DNA from: DATFVJ01 sp963727015
GTDB lineage: Bacteria; Actinomycetota; Actinomycetes; Streptosporangiales; Streptosporangiaceae
Assembly (NCBI GenBank): GCA_963727015.1
Contig: CAVSEV010000005.1
Location: forward strand, 682,001-746,000
Length of the DNA stretch: 64,000 bases
Direction of reading: 5' to 3'
Shown here: one piece after another, positions 31,465 through 40,203 of the stretch
Layout of the letters: each line of letters opens with the position of its first letter
How positions within the stretch are numbered: position 1 is the stretch's first letter
The notes under the pieces: model-generated
What the model saw: the letters and a program-made list of their open reading frames with translations, nothing else
Told to the model about the DNA's origin: nothing
Databases searched by the model: none
Made by a program: the position numbers and the translations under genes

Positions 31465-32648
31465 GCCTGCTTATCGGCTGGATCATTTTCATCACGGCGC
31501 TGCTCATCTCCATCACGCTGCACGAGGGGGGTCACCTGGTCGCCGCCAAGCGGTTCGGCATGAAGGCGACCCAGTTCTTTGCCGGGTTCGGCCCCACCCT
31601 GTGGTCCACCCAGAAGGGAGAGACCGAGTACGGCATCAAGGCGGTACCGCTCGGCGGCTTCGTCAAGATCATTGGGATGACCTCGCTCGAGGACGTCGAC
31701 CCGGAGGATGAGCCCCGATCGCTGCGCAGCAAGCCCGGCTGGCAGCGCGTCATCGTCCTGGCGGCGGGCTCGGCCATGCACTTCGTGCTGGCGGCCGTGT
31801 TGTTGTTCGGCCTGTTCATCGGCGTGGGCCTGGCGGATCAGAACACGACGAAGATCGGCACCGTGGACAACTGCGTGCCCGCCAGCGTGAGCGCGGTCTC
31901 GTGCAGCCGGGCCGACGCGACCTCCCCGGCAAGGCTGGCCGGGCTGCAAACTGGCGACAAGATCGTCACGTTCGCTGGCAAGCCAGTGCACTCATGGAAC
32001 GATCTGGCCGCCGCGATCCGTGGGCACCCGGCGGGCAGCGAGGCCGTCATCACGGTGCAGCGGCACGGCAAGCTGGTCGACCTGCGCGCCAAACTGGCCG
32101 CGATCAAGGGCCGGTCCGGTGCCTTCCTGGGCGTCTCACCGGCCGTTGTGTACCAGCAGCTCAATCCGGTAAAGGCGATCAGGTACACCGGATCGTTCTT
32201 CGGCACGGTCGTGAGCGGTTCGGCCGCGGTGATCACCGAGCTGCCCAAGGCGATTCCGAAGCTGTTCGCGCACAACCGCGCGAGCACCGCGGGTGGCAAG
32301 GTGACCAGCATCGTCGGGGCCGGCAACGACACGGGCCAGGTCATCGGCGCGGATATTGGCTGGCAGCAGAAGCTCAGCTTCGTCGTACTGATCATCGCGT
32401 CGCTGAACGTCTTCGTCGGCATCTTCAACCTGCTGCCGCTGCTCCCGCTCGATGGCGGGCATATCGCCGTCGTGCTTTACGAGCGGGCACGCGCCTACGT
32501 GGCGCGGCTGCGCGGCAGGCCAGATCCGGGTCTGGTGGATATGCGTAAGCTGATTCCAGTCAGCTTCGGGATCTTCGCCGTCATCGTTTTCTTCGGCCTG
32601 ATGCTGATCATGGCTGACCTCGTCAATCCCGTGAGCATCATCCAGTGA
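31461..32648 (+). CDS. rip1: Site-2 intramembrane metalloprotease (Rip1/RseP type)
   Basis: A 395-residue membrane zinc protease that cleaves transmembrane anti-sigma factors and other substrates. The zinc motif HEGGH is in helix 1 (ITLHEGGHLVAAKRFG), and the second active-site segment is NLLPLLPLDGGHI in a late helix. One periplasmic PDZ domain lies between (ARLAGLQTGDKIVTFAGKPV). Four membrane segments are predictable. The ATG overlaps the dxr stop (ATGA). The dxr-rip1-ispG order is conserved in Actinobacteria. SD GGGGAGG lies 7 bases upstream. Confidence 0.94.
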   Translation: MSLLIGWIIFITALLISITLHEGGHLVAAKRFGMKATQFFAGFGPTLWSTQKGETEYGIKAVPLGGFVKIIGMTSLEDVDPEDEPRSLRSKPGWQRVIVLAAGSAMHFVLAAVLLFGLFIGVGLADQNTTKIGTVDNCVPASVSAVSCSRADATSPARLAGLQTGDKIVTFAGKPVHSWNDLAAAIRGHPAGSEAVITVQRHGKLVDLRAKLAAIKGRSGAFLGVSPAVVYQQLNPVKAIRYTGSFFGTVVSGSAAVITELPKAIPKLFAHNRASTAGGKVTSIVGAGNDTGQVIGADIGWQQKLSFVVLIIASLNVFVGIFNLLPLLPLDGGHIAVVLYERARAYVARLRGRPDPGLVDMRKLIPVSFGIFAVIVFFGLMLIMADLVNPVSIIQ

Positions 32649-32661
32649 GGTATCGCTGACC

Positions 32662-33819
32662 ATGACTGTTGATCTCGGCTTGCCGCAGACACCCCCGCCC
32701 GCGCTAGCACCGCGACGGAAGTCGCGCCAGTTGCTGGTGGGGAACGTTCCTGTGGGCGGCGGCGCGCCCGTGTCGGTGCAGTCGATGACCACCACGGTCA
32801 CCGCGGATGTCGACGCCACCCTGCAGCAGATCGCGGCGCTGACCGCTGCGGGCTGCCAGATCGTGCGGGTGGCCGTGCCGTCCGCCGACGACGCGGATGC
32901 TCTTCCCGTGATCGCGCGCAAGTCACAGATCCCGGTGATCGCCGACATTCACTTCCAGCCGAGATACGTTTTCGCTGCGATCGACGCAGGCTGCGCGGCC
33001 GTTCGGGTCAATCCCGGAAATATCAAGGCGTTCGATGACAAGATCGCCGACATCGCACGGGCGGCGGAGGCGGCCGGCATCCCGATCCGGATCGGGGTCA
33101 ACGCGGGATCACTGGACCCGCGGCTGCTCGCCAAGTATGGCAAGGCGACGCCGGACGCCCTCGTGGAGTCGGCGCTGTGGGAGTGCTCGCTGTTCGAAGA
33201 GCACGGTTTCCATGACATCAAGATCTCGGTGAAGCACCACGACCCGGTTGTGATGATCGAGGCGTACCGGCAGCTTGCCGCCCGGTGTGACTACCCACTG
33301 CATCTGGGTGTCACCGAGGCGGGGCCGGCGTTCCAGGGCACGGTCAAGTCGGCGGTCGCTTTCGGCGCGCTGCTCGCCGAGGGGATTGGCGACACCATCA
33401 GGGTTTCGCTGTCCGCGCCGCCGGTGGAGGAGGTCAAGGTCGGCATCGCCATCCTCGAGTCGCTCGGCCTACGGCAGCGCGGCCTTGAGATTGTGTCCTG
33501 CCCCTCGTGCGGGCGCGCCCAGGTGGATGTGTACACGCTCGCCGACCAGGTCACCGCCGGCCTCGAGGGCCTTGAGGTGCCGCTGAGGGTCGCGGTGATG
33601 GGCTGCGTCGTCAACGGCCCCGGCGAGGCACGCGAGGCCGATCTGGGTGTGGCCTCAGGCAACGGCAAGGGCCAGATCTTCGTCAGGGGAGAGGTCGTCA
33701 AGACCGTGCCGGAAAGCCAGATCGTGGAGACTCTCATCGAGGAGGCCTTGATCCTGGCCGGCGAGATGGGCGAAACCCCAGCCTCAGCGCGCACCGGCCC
33801 CCAGGTCGTGGTCAGCTAA
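32662..33819 (+). CDS. ispG: 4-hydroxy-3-methylbut-2-enyl diphosphate synthase (flavodoxin)
   Basis: A 385-residue iron-sulfur enzyme of the MEP pathway. The N-terminal TIM barrel has VSVQSMTTTVTADVDAT and IADIHFQPRYVFAAIDAGC, the linker RVNPGNI follows, and the C-terminal cluster domain has SCPSCGRAQVDVY and MGCVVNGPGEAREAD. These carry the three cysteine ligands and the glutamate of the [4Fe-4S] site. It starts 13 bases after rip1. Two steps of one pathway therefore flank an intramembrane protease in one operon. Confidence 0.95.
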   Translation: MTVDLGLPQTPPPALAPRRKSRQLLVGNVPVGGGAPVSVQSMTTTVTADVDATLQQIAALTAAGCQIVRVAVPSADDADALPVIARKSQIPVIADIHFQPRYVFAAIDAGCAAVRVNPGNIKAFDDKIADIARAAEAAGIPIRIGVNAGSLDPRLLAKYGKATPDALVESALWECSLFEEHGFHDIKISVKHHDPVVMIEAYRQLAARCDYPLHLGVTEAGPAFQGTVKSAVAFGALLAEGIGDTIRVSLSAPPVEEVKVGIAILESLGLRQRGLEIVSCPSCGRAQVDVYTLADQVTAGLEGLEVPLRVAVMGCVVNGPGEAREADLGVASGNGKGQIFVRGEVVKTVPESQIVETLIEEALILAGEMGETPASARTGPQVVVS

Positions 33820-33841
33820 CCAGCCTGCGCCCCGACAGCGG

Positions 33842-33936
33842 GCGGGTCCCCGGACAGGCGGCGGGTCCCCGGACAGGCGGCGGGTCCCCGGACAGGCGGC
33901 GGGTCCCCGGACAGGCGGCGGGTCCCCGGACAGGTG
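33842..33936. repeat. Tandem array, five 19-bp units
   Basis: GCGGGTCCCCGGACAGGCG is repeated five times (the fifth has T for the next-to-last C) just after the ispG stop. The array and the following palindrome fill the 290-base gap between ispG and the convergent TrpB-like gene. Confidence 0.93.
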
Positions 33937-33989
33937 GCGGTCACCGCCCAGCCGCTGGACCCCGGGTAGTTCCGGGCCACGAAGTTCTA

Positions 33990-34056
33990 CATGATCCGCC
34001 GCCGTGTTAACTTTCCGGCGCTATTTGCGGGCAGATTAACACGCAAGCGGATCATG
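33990..34056. repeat. 67-bp palindromic repeat, solo copy
   Basis: It starts CATGATCCGCCGCCGTGTTA and ends GCAAGCGGATCATG. The arms pair over CATGATCCG and CGTGTTAA with a central CCGGCGC...GCGGGC part. It sits between convergent gene ends, where a bidirectional terminator would be expected. Confidence 0.9.
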
Positions 34057-34109
34057 CCTCCCCCGGCGCCCATGCGGACCGGCGCATGTGCCACGCCCGC
34101 ATGGCGGCT

Positions 34110-35474
34110 TCACATGTCCAGGTCGGGCAGGCGGGCGAGCGCCGCATCGATCCGCTCCTGTGGGAGCTCGTAGTCCTCCATCTCGCCTGACAGGTACCGC
34201 TGGTAGGCGGACATGTCGAAGAAGCCGTGCCCGCACAGCGCGGTAAGGATCACCTTTTCCTCGCCCGTCTGCGCGCACCGCTTGGCTTCCTCGATGGCCG
34301 CCGCGAGCGCGTGTGTCGGCTCGGGAGCCGGGACGATCCCCTCGGTTCTGGCGAAGGTCACCCCAGCGGCGAAACACTCGCGCTGCGGTTTGGCGACGGC
34401 CTCGAAGATGCCGAGTTCGAACATGTGCGAAAGCAGCGGCGACATTCCGTGGTAGCGCAGCCCGCCCGCGTGGATCGGGTCGGGAACGAAGTCGTGCCCG
34501 AGGGTGCGCATCTTCAGCAGCGGGGTGAACCCGGCGGTGTCGCCGAAGTCGTACGCATAACGCCCGCGGGTGAACGACGGGCACGCGGCTGGCTCGACCG
34601 CTCGCATGACGGGCTGCATCCGGTCGGCCAGTTTCTCTCGCAGGAAAGGCAGGAACAGGCCGGCGAAGTTGGAACCGCCCCCCGTGCAGCCCACGATCAG
34701 GTCGGGCGTCTCGCCGGCTACCGCGAGTTGCTTCAGCGCCTCCTCACCGATCACCGTCTGGTGCATCAGCACATGGTTGAGCACGCTGCCGAGCGCGTAC
34801 CTGGTATCGTCGCTGCCGCCCGCGACCTCGACCGCTTCACTGATCGCGATGCCGAGGCTGCCAGGCGAGTCCGGGTCATCGGCGAGCATCTTCGCGCCCG
34901 CCGTCGTCACCGGGGACGGGCTCGCGTGCACCGTCGCGCCCCACACCTCCATGAGTGAGGCCCGGTAGGGCTTCTGATCGTAGGAAGCGCGCACCATCCA
35001 CACCTCGCACTCGAGACCGAACTGCGCGCAGCTGAAGGCCAGCGCGCTACCCCACTGACCCGCGCCCGTCTCGGTGGTAAGCCGCCTGATCCCCTGCCGC
35101 GCGTTGTAGTACGCCTGGGGTACCGCCGTGTTGGGTTTGTGCGATCCAGCGGGGGAGACGCCTTCGTACTTGTAGTAGATGCGCGCCGGGGTGCCGAGTG
35201 CGCGCTCGAGGCGCCTGGCCCGGAACAGCGGGGTCGGCCGCCACAGCCGGTAGATATCGAGTACGCCCTCCGGAATGTCGACATAACGGTCCCCGCTGAC
35301 TTCCTGGGCTATCAGGTCCATGGGAAACAGCGGCGCAAGGTCATCGGGACCGACGGGCTGGAACGTGCCGGGGTGCAGCGGGGGAGGTGGCGGTTCGGGC
35401 AGGTCAGCCACGACGTTGTACCACTGGCGCGGTAGTTCGGACTCGTCGAGCATGATCTTGGTGCGGTCGGTCAT
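34110..35474 (-). CDS. TrpB2-type tryptophan synthase beta-like PLP enzyme
   Basis: A 454-residue PLP enzyme of the TrpB2 (TrpB-like) clade, which makes tryptophan from indole and serine and usually works without TrpA. The PLP lysine is in SPAGSHKPNTAVPQAYYN, the phosphate loop is IVGCTGGGSNFAGL, and ETGAGQWGSALAFSCAQFG holds the catalytic Glu. The N-terminal extension (ELPRQWYNVVADLPEPPPPPLHPGT, quoted here as two halves) is typical of TrpB2. No other trp gene is nearby. The ATG at 35474 follows GGGGAGG, so the longer frame to 35780 is rejected. Confidence 0.9.
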   Translation of the reverse strand: MTDRTKIMLDESELPRQWYNVVADLPEPPPPPLHPGTFQPVGPDDLAPLFPMDLIAQEVSGDRYVDIPEGVLDIYRLWRPTPLFRARRLERALGTPARIYYKYEGVSPAGSHKPNTAVPQAYYNARQGIRRLTTETGAGQWGSALAFSCAQFGLECEVWMVRASYDQKPYRASLMEVWGATVHASPSPVTTAGAKMLADDPDSPGSLGIAISEAVEVAGGSDDTRYALGSVLNHVLMHQTVIGEEALKQLAVAGETPDLIVGCTGGGSNFAGLFLPFLREKLADRMQPVMRAVEPAACPSFTRGRYAYDFGDTAGFTPLLKMRTLGHDFVPDPIHAGGLRYHGMSPLLSHMFELGIFEAVAKPQRECFAAGVTFARTEGIVPAPEPTHALAAAIEEAKRCAQTGEEKVILTALCGHGFFDMSAYQRYLSGEMEDYELPQERIDAALARLPDLDM

Positions 35475-35520
35475 GACGCCTCCCCGGCGTTGCGGTGGTC
35501 CTAACCGCACCCTAGATCCA

Positions 35521-35526
35521 TATCCT
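35521..35526 (+). promoter_or_regulatory. -10 box (TATCCT) before the peptidase gene
   Basis: TATCCT, six bases, then the GTG at 35533. No Shine-Dalgarno precedes it. This favours 35533 over the GTG at 35530. Confidence 0.4.
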
Positions 35527-35532
35527 TGGGTG

Positions 35533-37155
35533 GTGATACGACGTCGGCAGATCCAGCCAGGGAAATCCGGCACGCGGGCCGTGACCGGCATAAGCAGGGC
35601 CATACTGGGCGTACCCGTTGCCGCGATGGTGGCTCTCGCTTGCGCCGCGTGCGATACGGGTTCTGCGGCGACGCACCCGGCCCCGCCTCCGGCCTCGAAC
35701 GGCGCGGCAGGATCTACCCCCGCCGTGGCGCGAGGCCCGGCGCCGTCCTGGCATTCCTGCTCCGGCTCGCTGCATTCCATGCAATGCGCAACCGTGCAGG
35801 TGCCGCTCGACTACAGCCACCCGGGAGGCCGCAAGATCTCGCTTGCGCTTTCCGAGGTACCCGCGACCGCGCCTGCCAGCCAGCGGCAGGGCGTCCTGCT
35901 CGTCAATCCGGGCGGCCCCGGCGGCAGCGGGCTTTCGCTGGCGGGTGTGGTGGCGAGCGGCCTGAGCCCAACCGTCGCCGCGGAATACGACATCGTCGGC
36001 TTCGACCCGCGCGGTGTCGGGTCGAGCACGCCGGCGCTGCACTGCGACACGTCGTTCTTCGCCGGGGTGAGGCCCAACTACGTTCCGGCCACCAGCCACG
36101 ACGAGCAGGTGCTTGAGGCGCGCGCGAAGATGTACGCCGCCGCCTGCGAGAAGAGCTATGGCTGGCTGTTGCCGTACATGACCACGGCGAACGCGGCCCG
36201 CGACATGGACAGCATCCGCGTCGCGCTCGGCCAGCAGAAGATCAGCTACTTCGCCTACTCCTACGGCACCTACCTGGGCGAGGTGTACGCCACGCTGTAC
36301 CCGAACCGGGTCACGCGGATGGCGCTCGACAGCGTGGTCGACCCGACAGGCGTGTGGTACCAGGACAACATCGACCAGGACTACGCCTTCCAGGGCCGGA
36401 TGACGGCGTTCTTCACCTGGGTCGCGCAGCACAACGCCGAATACAAGCTGGGCACGACGGCAGCGCAGATCCGGCAGGCCTGGTACCGAGTGCGGGCCAA
36501 GCTGCAGGCGCACCCGGTAACTGGCTCATCGGGGCCGATGATCGGCCCCGACGAGTTCGACGACACGTTCCTGCAGGGCGGGTATACCAACAGCCTGTGG
36601 CCTGGCCTGGCCGGCGCGCTGTCCGGCTACGACCACACCGGCGCCACCGGCCCGCTGATCAGCCAGTACGAGGCCTTTGGCACCCAGAACGAGAACGAGT
36701 TCGCGGTCTACAACGCGGTCCAGTGCGCCGACGTGAACTGGCCGCGCAACTGGGCTAAGTGGGACCGTGACACCCGCACCGTCTACCGGACGGCGCCGTT
36801 CCAGGCCTGGGACAACGCCTGGTTCAACGCGGCGTGCGCGTACTGGCCGGTGCAGGGCCCTGCTCAGCCGATGCAGATCAGGGGCAGCGGCCTGCCGGGC
36901 ATCCTGATGATCCAGGGCACACTTGACGCGGCCACGCCTTACGCGGGCGCGCAGCGGGCGCACCGGGCGCTGCCGACGGCGCGGATGGTCGTCGTGGTGG
37001 GCGGCGGAAACCACGGCCAGTCGCTCGATGATCCACCTAACACCTGCGTAGACGGCTACCTGAACCGCTACCTGGGCAACGGCGCCCTGCCCCAGCGTCC
37101 CGGCCTTGTCAATGCCACCTGCCCGGCCCTTCCCGTCCCCTCCGCAAGCGGCTGA
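35533..37155 (+). CDS. Secreted alpha/beta-hydrolase lipoprotein, tripeptidyl-aminopeptidase type
   Basis: A 540-residue exported peptidase-like hydrolase. The lipobox is MVALACAAC (Cys near residue 38). The fold is clear: oxyanion loop LLVNPGGPGGSGLSL, nucleophile elbow FAYSYGTYLGE, the late acid in MIQGTLDAATPY, and the histidine in VGGGNHGQSLDDP within a TAP-like C-terminal domain. Similar proteins include Streptomyces tripeptidyl aminopeptidases and mycobacterial Hip1/CaeA. Six cysteines suggest disulfides. It is divergent from the TrpB2 gene with only 58 bases between. Confidence 0.87.
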   Translation: MIRRRQIQPGKSGTRAVTGISRAILGVPVAAMVALACAACDTGSAATHPAPPPASNGAAGSTPAVARGPAPSWHSCSGSLHSMQCATVQVPLDYSHPGGRKISLALSEVPATAPASQRQGVLLVNPGGPGGSGLSLAGVVASGLSPTVAAEYDIVGFDPRGVGSSTPALHCDTSFFAGVRPNYVPATSHDEQVLEARAKMYAAACEKSYGWLLPYMTTANAARDMDSIRVALGQQKISYFAYSYGTYLGEVYATLYPNRVTRMALDSVVDPTGVWYQDNIDQDYAFQGRMTAFFTWVAQHNAEYKLGTTAAQIRQAWYRVRAKLQAHPVTGSSGPMIGPDEFDDTFLQGGYTNSLWPGLAGALSGYDHTGATGPLISQYEAFGTQNENEFAVYNAVQCADVNWPRNWAKWDRDTRTVYRTAPFQAWDNAWFNAACAYWPVQGPAQPMQIRGSGLPGILMIQGTLDAATPYAGAQRAHRALPTARMVVVVGGGNHGQSLDDPPNTCVDGYLNRYLGNGALPQRPGLVNATCPALPVPSASG

Positions 37156-37210
37156 ACCGCCAGCACCTATTTCAAGCCCCCTCGCAGGGGTAACTCACGC
37201 GCCGATCGCC

Positions 37211-37216
37211 TAGGCT
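37211..37216 (+). promoter_or_regulatory. -10 box (TAGGCT) before the GNAT gene
   Basis: TAGGCT, a 7-base gap, then GTG at 37224. This is the leaderless pattern. Confidence 0.45.
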
Positions 37217-37223
37217 AGGGGTT

Positions 37224-38084
37224 GTGTTGCGGACGATGGCGCATCGGCCGCCGGCACCGGTGCGCCTGCTCGACGACCGGGATCTCGACGAGGTTCTGGC
37301 CCTCTGTGACCGGGACCCGGCGGCGAACGTGTTCGTCAGTTCTCGCGTGCGTTCAGGCGGCCTGGACCCCGGCGCGCTCGGCGCGCAAATGTGGGGTTAC
37401 TTCTCGGGCGGCCAGCTCGAATCCGTCTGCTACGCCGGCGCCAACCTGGTCCCCGTGGAGGCGACACCTGCCGCGATTCATGCCTTCGCGGAGCGTGCGC
37501 ACAAGCAGGGACGCCGCTGCTCGTCGTTGGTGGGGCCCGCGGCAGCCGTTAAGGATCTGTGGGAACTGCTGCGGCCATACTGGGGCCCGGCCAGGGCGAT
37601 CCGTTCCGCGCAGCCGGTGATGGCGATCTCCGCCGGGCCGCAGGTGCCGCCGGATCCCGCGGTCCGGCAGGTGCGGCTGAGCGAAGTCGGCGTCCTGTTG
37701 CCCGCGTGCGTCGCCATGTTCACCGAGGAGGTGGGCGTCTCGCCCGCTGGTGGCGACGGCGGCGCGCTGTACCGTGCGCGGGTCACCGAACTGATCGTCA
37801 GCGGCCGGGCGTTTGCCCGCATCGAGGGCGACCGCGTGGTCTTCAAGGCCGAGATCGGTGCCGTGACGCCGCTCGCCTGCCAGGTGCAGGGCGTCTGGGT
37901 GGACCCGCGGCTGCGCGGAAAGGGATTGGCCGCTCCCGGCATGGCCGCCGTCGTGGCGGCCGCACAGCATTTGTTCGCGCCCCTGGTCACGCTGTACGTC
38001 AACGACTTCAACCGGCCGGCTCGCGCCGCCTACCTCCGGACCGGATTCACCGAGGTTGGCACGTTCATGTCGGTGCTGTTCTGA
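37224..38084 (+). CDS. GNAT-family N-acetyltransferase with N-terminal DUF4081-like domain
   Basis: A 286-residue protein. The N-terminal half (RDLDEVLALCDRDPAANVFVSSRV...) resembles the DUF4081/GNAT-like domain, and the C-terminal half is a GNAT acetyltransferase. The acetyl-CoA loop is VQGVWVDPRLRGKGLAAPGMAAVV, and the end has TLYVNDFNRPARAAYLRTGF. M. tuberculosis Rv2867c has the same domain order and the same place after ispG. The target is unknown. The GTG at 37224 is favoured by the -10 box 7 bases upstream. Confidence 0.85.
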   Translation: MLRTMAHRPPAPVRLLDDRDLDEVLALCDRDPAANVFVSSRVRSGGLDPGALGAQMWGYFSGGQLESVCYAGANLVPVEATPAAIHAFAERAHKQGRRCSSLVGPAAAVKDLWELLRPYWGPARAIRSAQPVMAISAGPQVPPDPAVRQVRLSEVGVLLPACVAMFTEEVGVSPAGGDGGALYRARVTELIVSGRAFARIEGDRVVFKAEIGAVTPLACQVQGVWVDPRLRGKGLAAPGMAAVVAAAQHLFAPLVTLYVNDFNRPARAAYLRTGFTEVGTFMSVLF

Positions 38085-38470
38085 GTTCTGGCCGAGATTC
38101 TCCGCGGGGGCCGGCGGCCGGCTTGATGTCCGGGCGATGACGTCGGCGGCGAACCGCTCCATCGTGGTGATCTTCAGATCGAGGCCGGTGCCGTGGCGTG
38201 CTTTCTCCTGTGGCGTGGCGAGGTACGACGGCGCGCACAAGGTGCCGGCCGCCCCGCGCCGCGCGAGCCGCCGATACGTGCCTGGCATCCGGCAGCCCGC
38301 CGATCGGTGCGATCACACGCAGCTCGGCCAGGGTGCGGTCGTGGCGGCTCAGGTGCTGCTCCAGGCGCCCGAAAACGGCGGTGAGCTCATCCTCGGCGTA
38401 GATGCGATTGCCGATCCAGCCATCGCCGGTGCGTGCGGCGCGGCGTGTCTTCGAATTGGCGGATCTGTGA
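38085..38470 (-). pseudogene. Frameshifted C-terminal part of an LLM-class (F420/flavin) oxidoreductase
   Basis: One minus-strand frame encodes TGDGWIGNRIYAEDELTAVF...AELRVIAPIGGLPD. Another frame continues with YRRLARRGAAGTLCAPSYLATP and ends near KITTMERFAADVIA. Together these read as the C-terminal third of a luciferase-like monooxygenase-family protein broken by a frameshift near 38290. No start region is present. It converges on the GNAT gene. Confidence 0.7.
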
Positions 38471-38498
38471 ACTGAGGACCTGCTGGGCGACGTGTATT

Positions 38499-38817
38499 TT
38501 ACGGGCCGCGGCAGAACTCCAGGTTGCGCCTGACTTCGTCCAGCGGCGCCACGCCCTGCCGGCCCTGGATGAAAAGCCCGGACCACTCGAGGAGGTCAGG
38601 TATGCGGTCTAGCATGGATGCCGCGCTTCACGTCGTCAGGGGTGCCGACGATCGCCAGATTGACTTCCGTCATCCATTCGAGGGAGGTCCTTTGCCCGAC
38701 AGGTTTGCCCGGGTCGTCCGACCTCTTGCGCAGCACCTCCAGATAGCCAAACGGCCCGAAGAACGCGGCGAAGTCCCTGGTCACCCAGCGGTCGTACCTG
38801 CTGATCGTCTCCTGCTA
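38499..38817 (-). pseudogene. Second LLM-class oxidoreductase remnant, frameshifted
   Basis: After an in-frame TAG at about 38817 the frame reads SRYDRWVTRDFAAFFGPFGY...WMTEVNLAIVGTPDDVKRG. A shift near 38615 moves to MLDRIPDLLEWSGLFIQGRQ...RRNLEFCRGP and a TAA at 38499. Both parts match the C-terminal half of an LLM-class flavin oxidoreductase. The N-terminal half is gone. It differs from the neighbouring remnant, so two genes have decayed here. Confidence 0.7.
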
Positions 38818-39105
38818 ACCAGCGCTAGTCAGGCGCCCGGGTTGCGTCAAGCGCCCCGCGTTGGCCAGGGGAACGCTACCGCAGCGGACGATAACCGGGC
38901 AATCGATTGGTATGCGGGGGGCGGCCCAGCTAAGTCAAACAATCTTGGATCCGGTCGCGAGCGAGTGGCGGCACACAATGGCCAGCGCGTGGCGATTGTG
39001 GCACCTTGGACCGCTGGCACCTTGGCACCTTGGACCGCTGGCACCTTGGACCTCTGGCACCTTGGACCACGGTCTGTGCCGCGCGGGCGACCATGACGCT
39101 AAGAG

Positions 39106-39150
39106 GTGCGCGTGGTGTGCCAGGCAACTTGCCTGGCACACCACGCGCAC
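39106..39150. terminator. 45-bp near-perfect palindrome downstream of the QQP-repeat gene
   Basis: GTGCGCGTGGTGTGCCAGGC at 39106-39125 plus AA pairs without mismatch with 39129-39150 around a single central C, giving a 22-bp stem. It lies 48 bases beyond the stop of the minus-strand secreted-protein gene and is followed on that strand by CTCTTAG. A terminator is the simplest reading. Upstream at 39000-39070, GGCACCTTGGACC is repeated about five times. Confidence 0.65.
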
Positions 39151-39198
39151 GGAAAAGGCAGACGCCCTATACTGCCTCAGCCACATATACCGCTTCAG

Positions 39199-40203
39199 TC
39201 ACATGTATGTATGCTGATGCGGCTGCTGGGCCTTACGCGGCTGTTGAGTCTTACCCGGTTGCTGGGCATTACGCGGTTGCTGGGCCTTACGCGGTTGCTG
39301 GGCCTTACGCGGCTGCTGGGGCTGGAGCGGCCGGCGAAGCGCATTCGGTTTCTGGAACTTACGCGGCTGCTGGACCTTAGCCGGTTGCTGGGCTTTGTGC
39401 GGCTGCCGGGGCTGGAGCGGTCGGCGAAGCGCATTCGGTTGCTGGACCTTACGCGGCTGCTGGGCCTTGTGCGGCTGCTGACGGCTGTATGGGGTGAAAT
39501 GCAGATTTGGGTTTGGGTGTGCCGGCGGACGCGGGTGCACCGGAGGCGGGTTCGGGTGCAGCGGCCGATGCGGGTGCACCGGGGCCGGGTTCGTGTGTAC
39601 CAGCGGACGCCGGGGCACCGGGGGACGCGGGGGCACCGGGCGCACTGGGGGCGGCTGCGGCGGCGAGGACACCCGCGGGGGCGCTGGTACCGGTATGAAA
39701 TAACCGAGCATTGATACGCCCGTAGTGGCGATCGCCTGGACATTTCCGGGTGGGTAGCTCGGTGAGTCGTCCGATATCAACGCCTCGTAGTAGCTATCGG
39801 TAAACCTCGGTATCAGGTGTGAATGCCGGGTAATGAGGCCGAGCAGCCCATGCCAGGGAACAATAGCCTCACACGTCGTACCCGATGAGCAATTCGCGAT
39901 GTACGTGTGGTTGGTCTCGTCGTAGATGCGAAGGAAATATGGAGTGGAGCCGACATCCGTGCCTGCTGTTGCCACGAGGGTCGCGGATTGGCCGGGGCCG
40001 AGCGCAGACTTGGAGGCGGTCAGCGTGAGGCGCCATCCCTTGAGGGGATGCGGCGGGCGACGCGCGGTGGAGGCGGGGCCGTGCGCGCGGCGCGGGTTGG
40101 TGCTCGCGGTCGCTGAAGCGGCCGATCCGGCGATGGCCAGCGTGGCGATTGCGGCGCCCGCTGTAACTGAAAGAACTGCTCGTTTCCGCTTGAATCCGGT
40201 CAC
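39199..40203 (-). CDS. Secreted protein with Ig-like domain and QQP(R/H)KA tandem-repeat tail
   Basis: A 334-residue exported protein. A signal peptide (residues 5-35, AVLSVTAGAAIATLAIAGSA) is followed by an Arg/Pro linker. Then comes a beta-rich domain of about 100 residues (WRLTLTASKSALGPGQSATL...YFLRIYDETNHTYIANC) with two cysteines. After that there is a Pro-rich stretch (PVPPRPPVPRRPL), then about 110 residues of QQPRKA/QQPHKA hexapeptides containing two copies of a longer NALRRPLQP block. The tail is basic and probably extended, and may bind cell wall or nucleic acid. The GTG at 40203 follows AGGGGGGAAAT; longer starts are not needed. The family is not recognised. Confidence 0.65.
   Translation of the reverse strand: MTGFKRKRAVLSVTAGAAIATLAIAGSAASATASTNPRRAHGPASTARRPPHPLKGWRLTLTASKSALGPGQSATLVATAGTDVGSTPYFLRIYDETNHTYIANCSSGTTCEAIVPWHGLLGLITRHSHLIPRFTDSYYEALISDDSPSYPPGNVQAIATTGVSMLGYFIPVPAPPRVSSPPQPPPVRPVPPRPPVPRRPLVHTNPAPVHPHRPLHPNPPPVHPRPPAHPNPNLHFTPYSRQQPHKAQQPRKVQQPNALRRPLQPRQPHKAQQPAKVQQPRKFQKPNALRRPLQPQQPRKAQQPRKAQQPRNAQQPGKTQQPRKAQQPHQHTYM

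Noticed and set aside
37541..37560. GGCAGCCGTTAAGGATCTG inside the GNAT gene (and a similar string at 53813 in proA) as copies of the GC-hairpin repeat end
   Set aside because: Both are in frame within conserved protein segments (AAAVKDL and AAAVTLKDL) and lack the other repeat blocks. They look like codon coincidence.
39106..39714. Leu/Arg-rich plus-strand ORF opposite the QQP-repeat gene
   Set aside because: Both strands are open because of the 18-bp repeat. The minus strand has a signal peptide, a Shine-Dalgarno and a globular domain; the plus strand has none.
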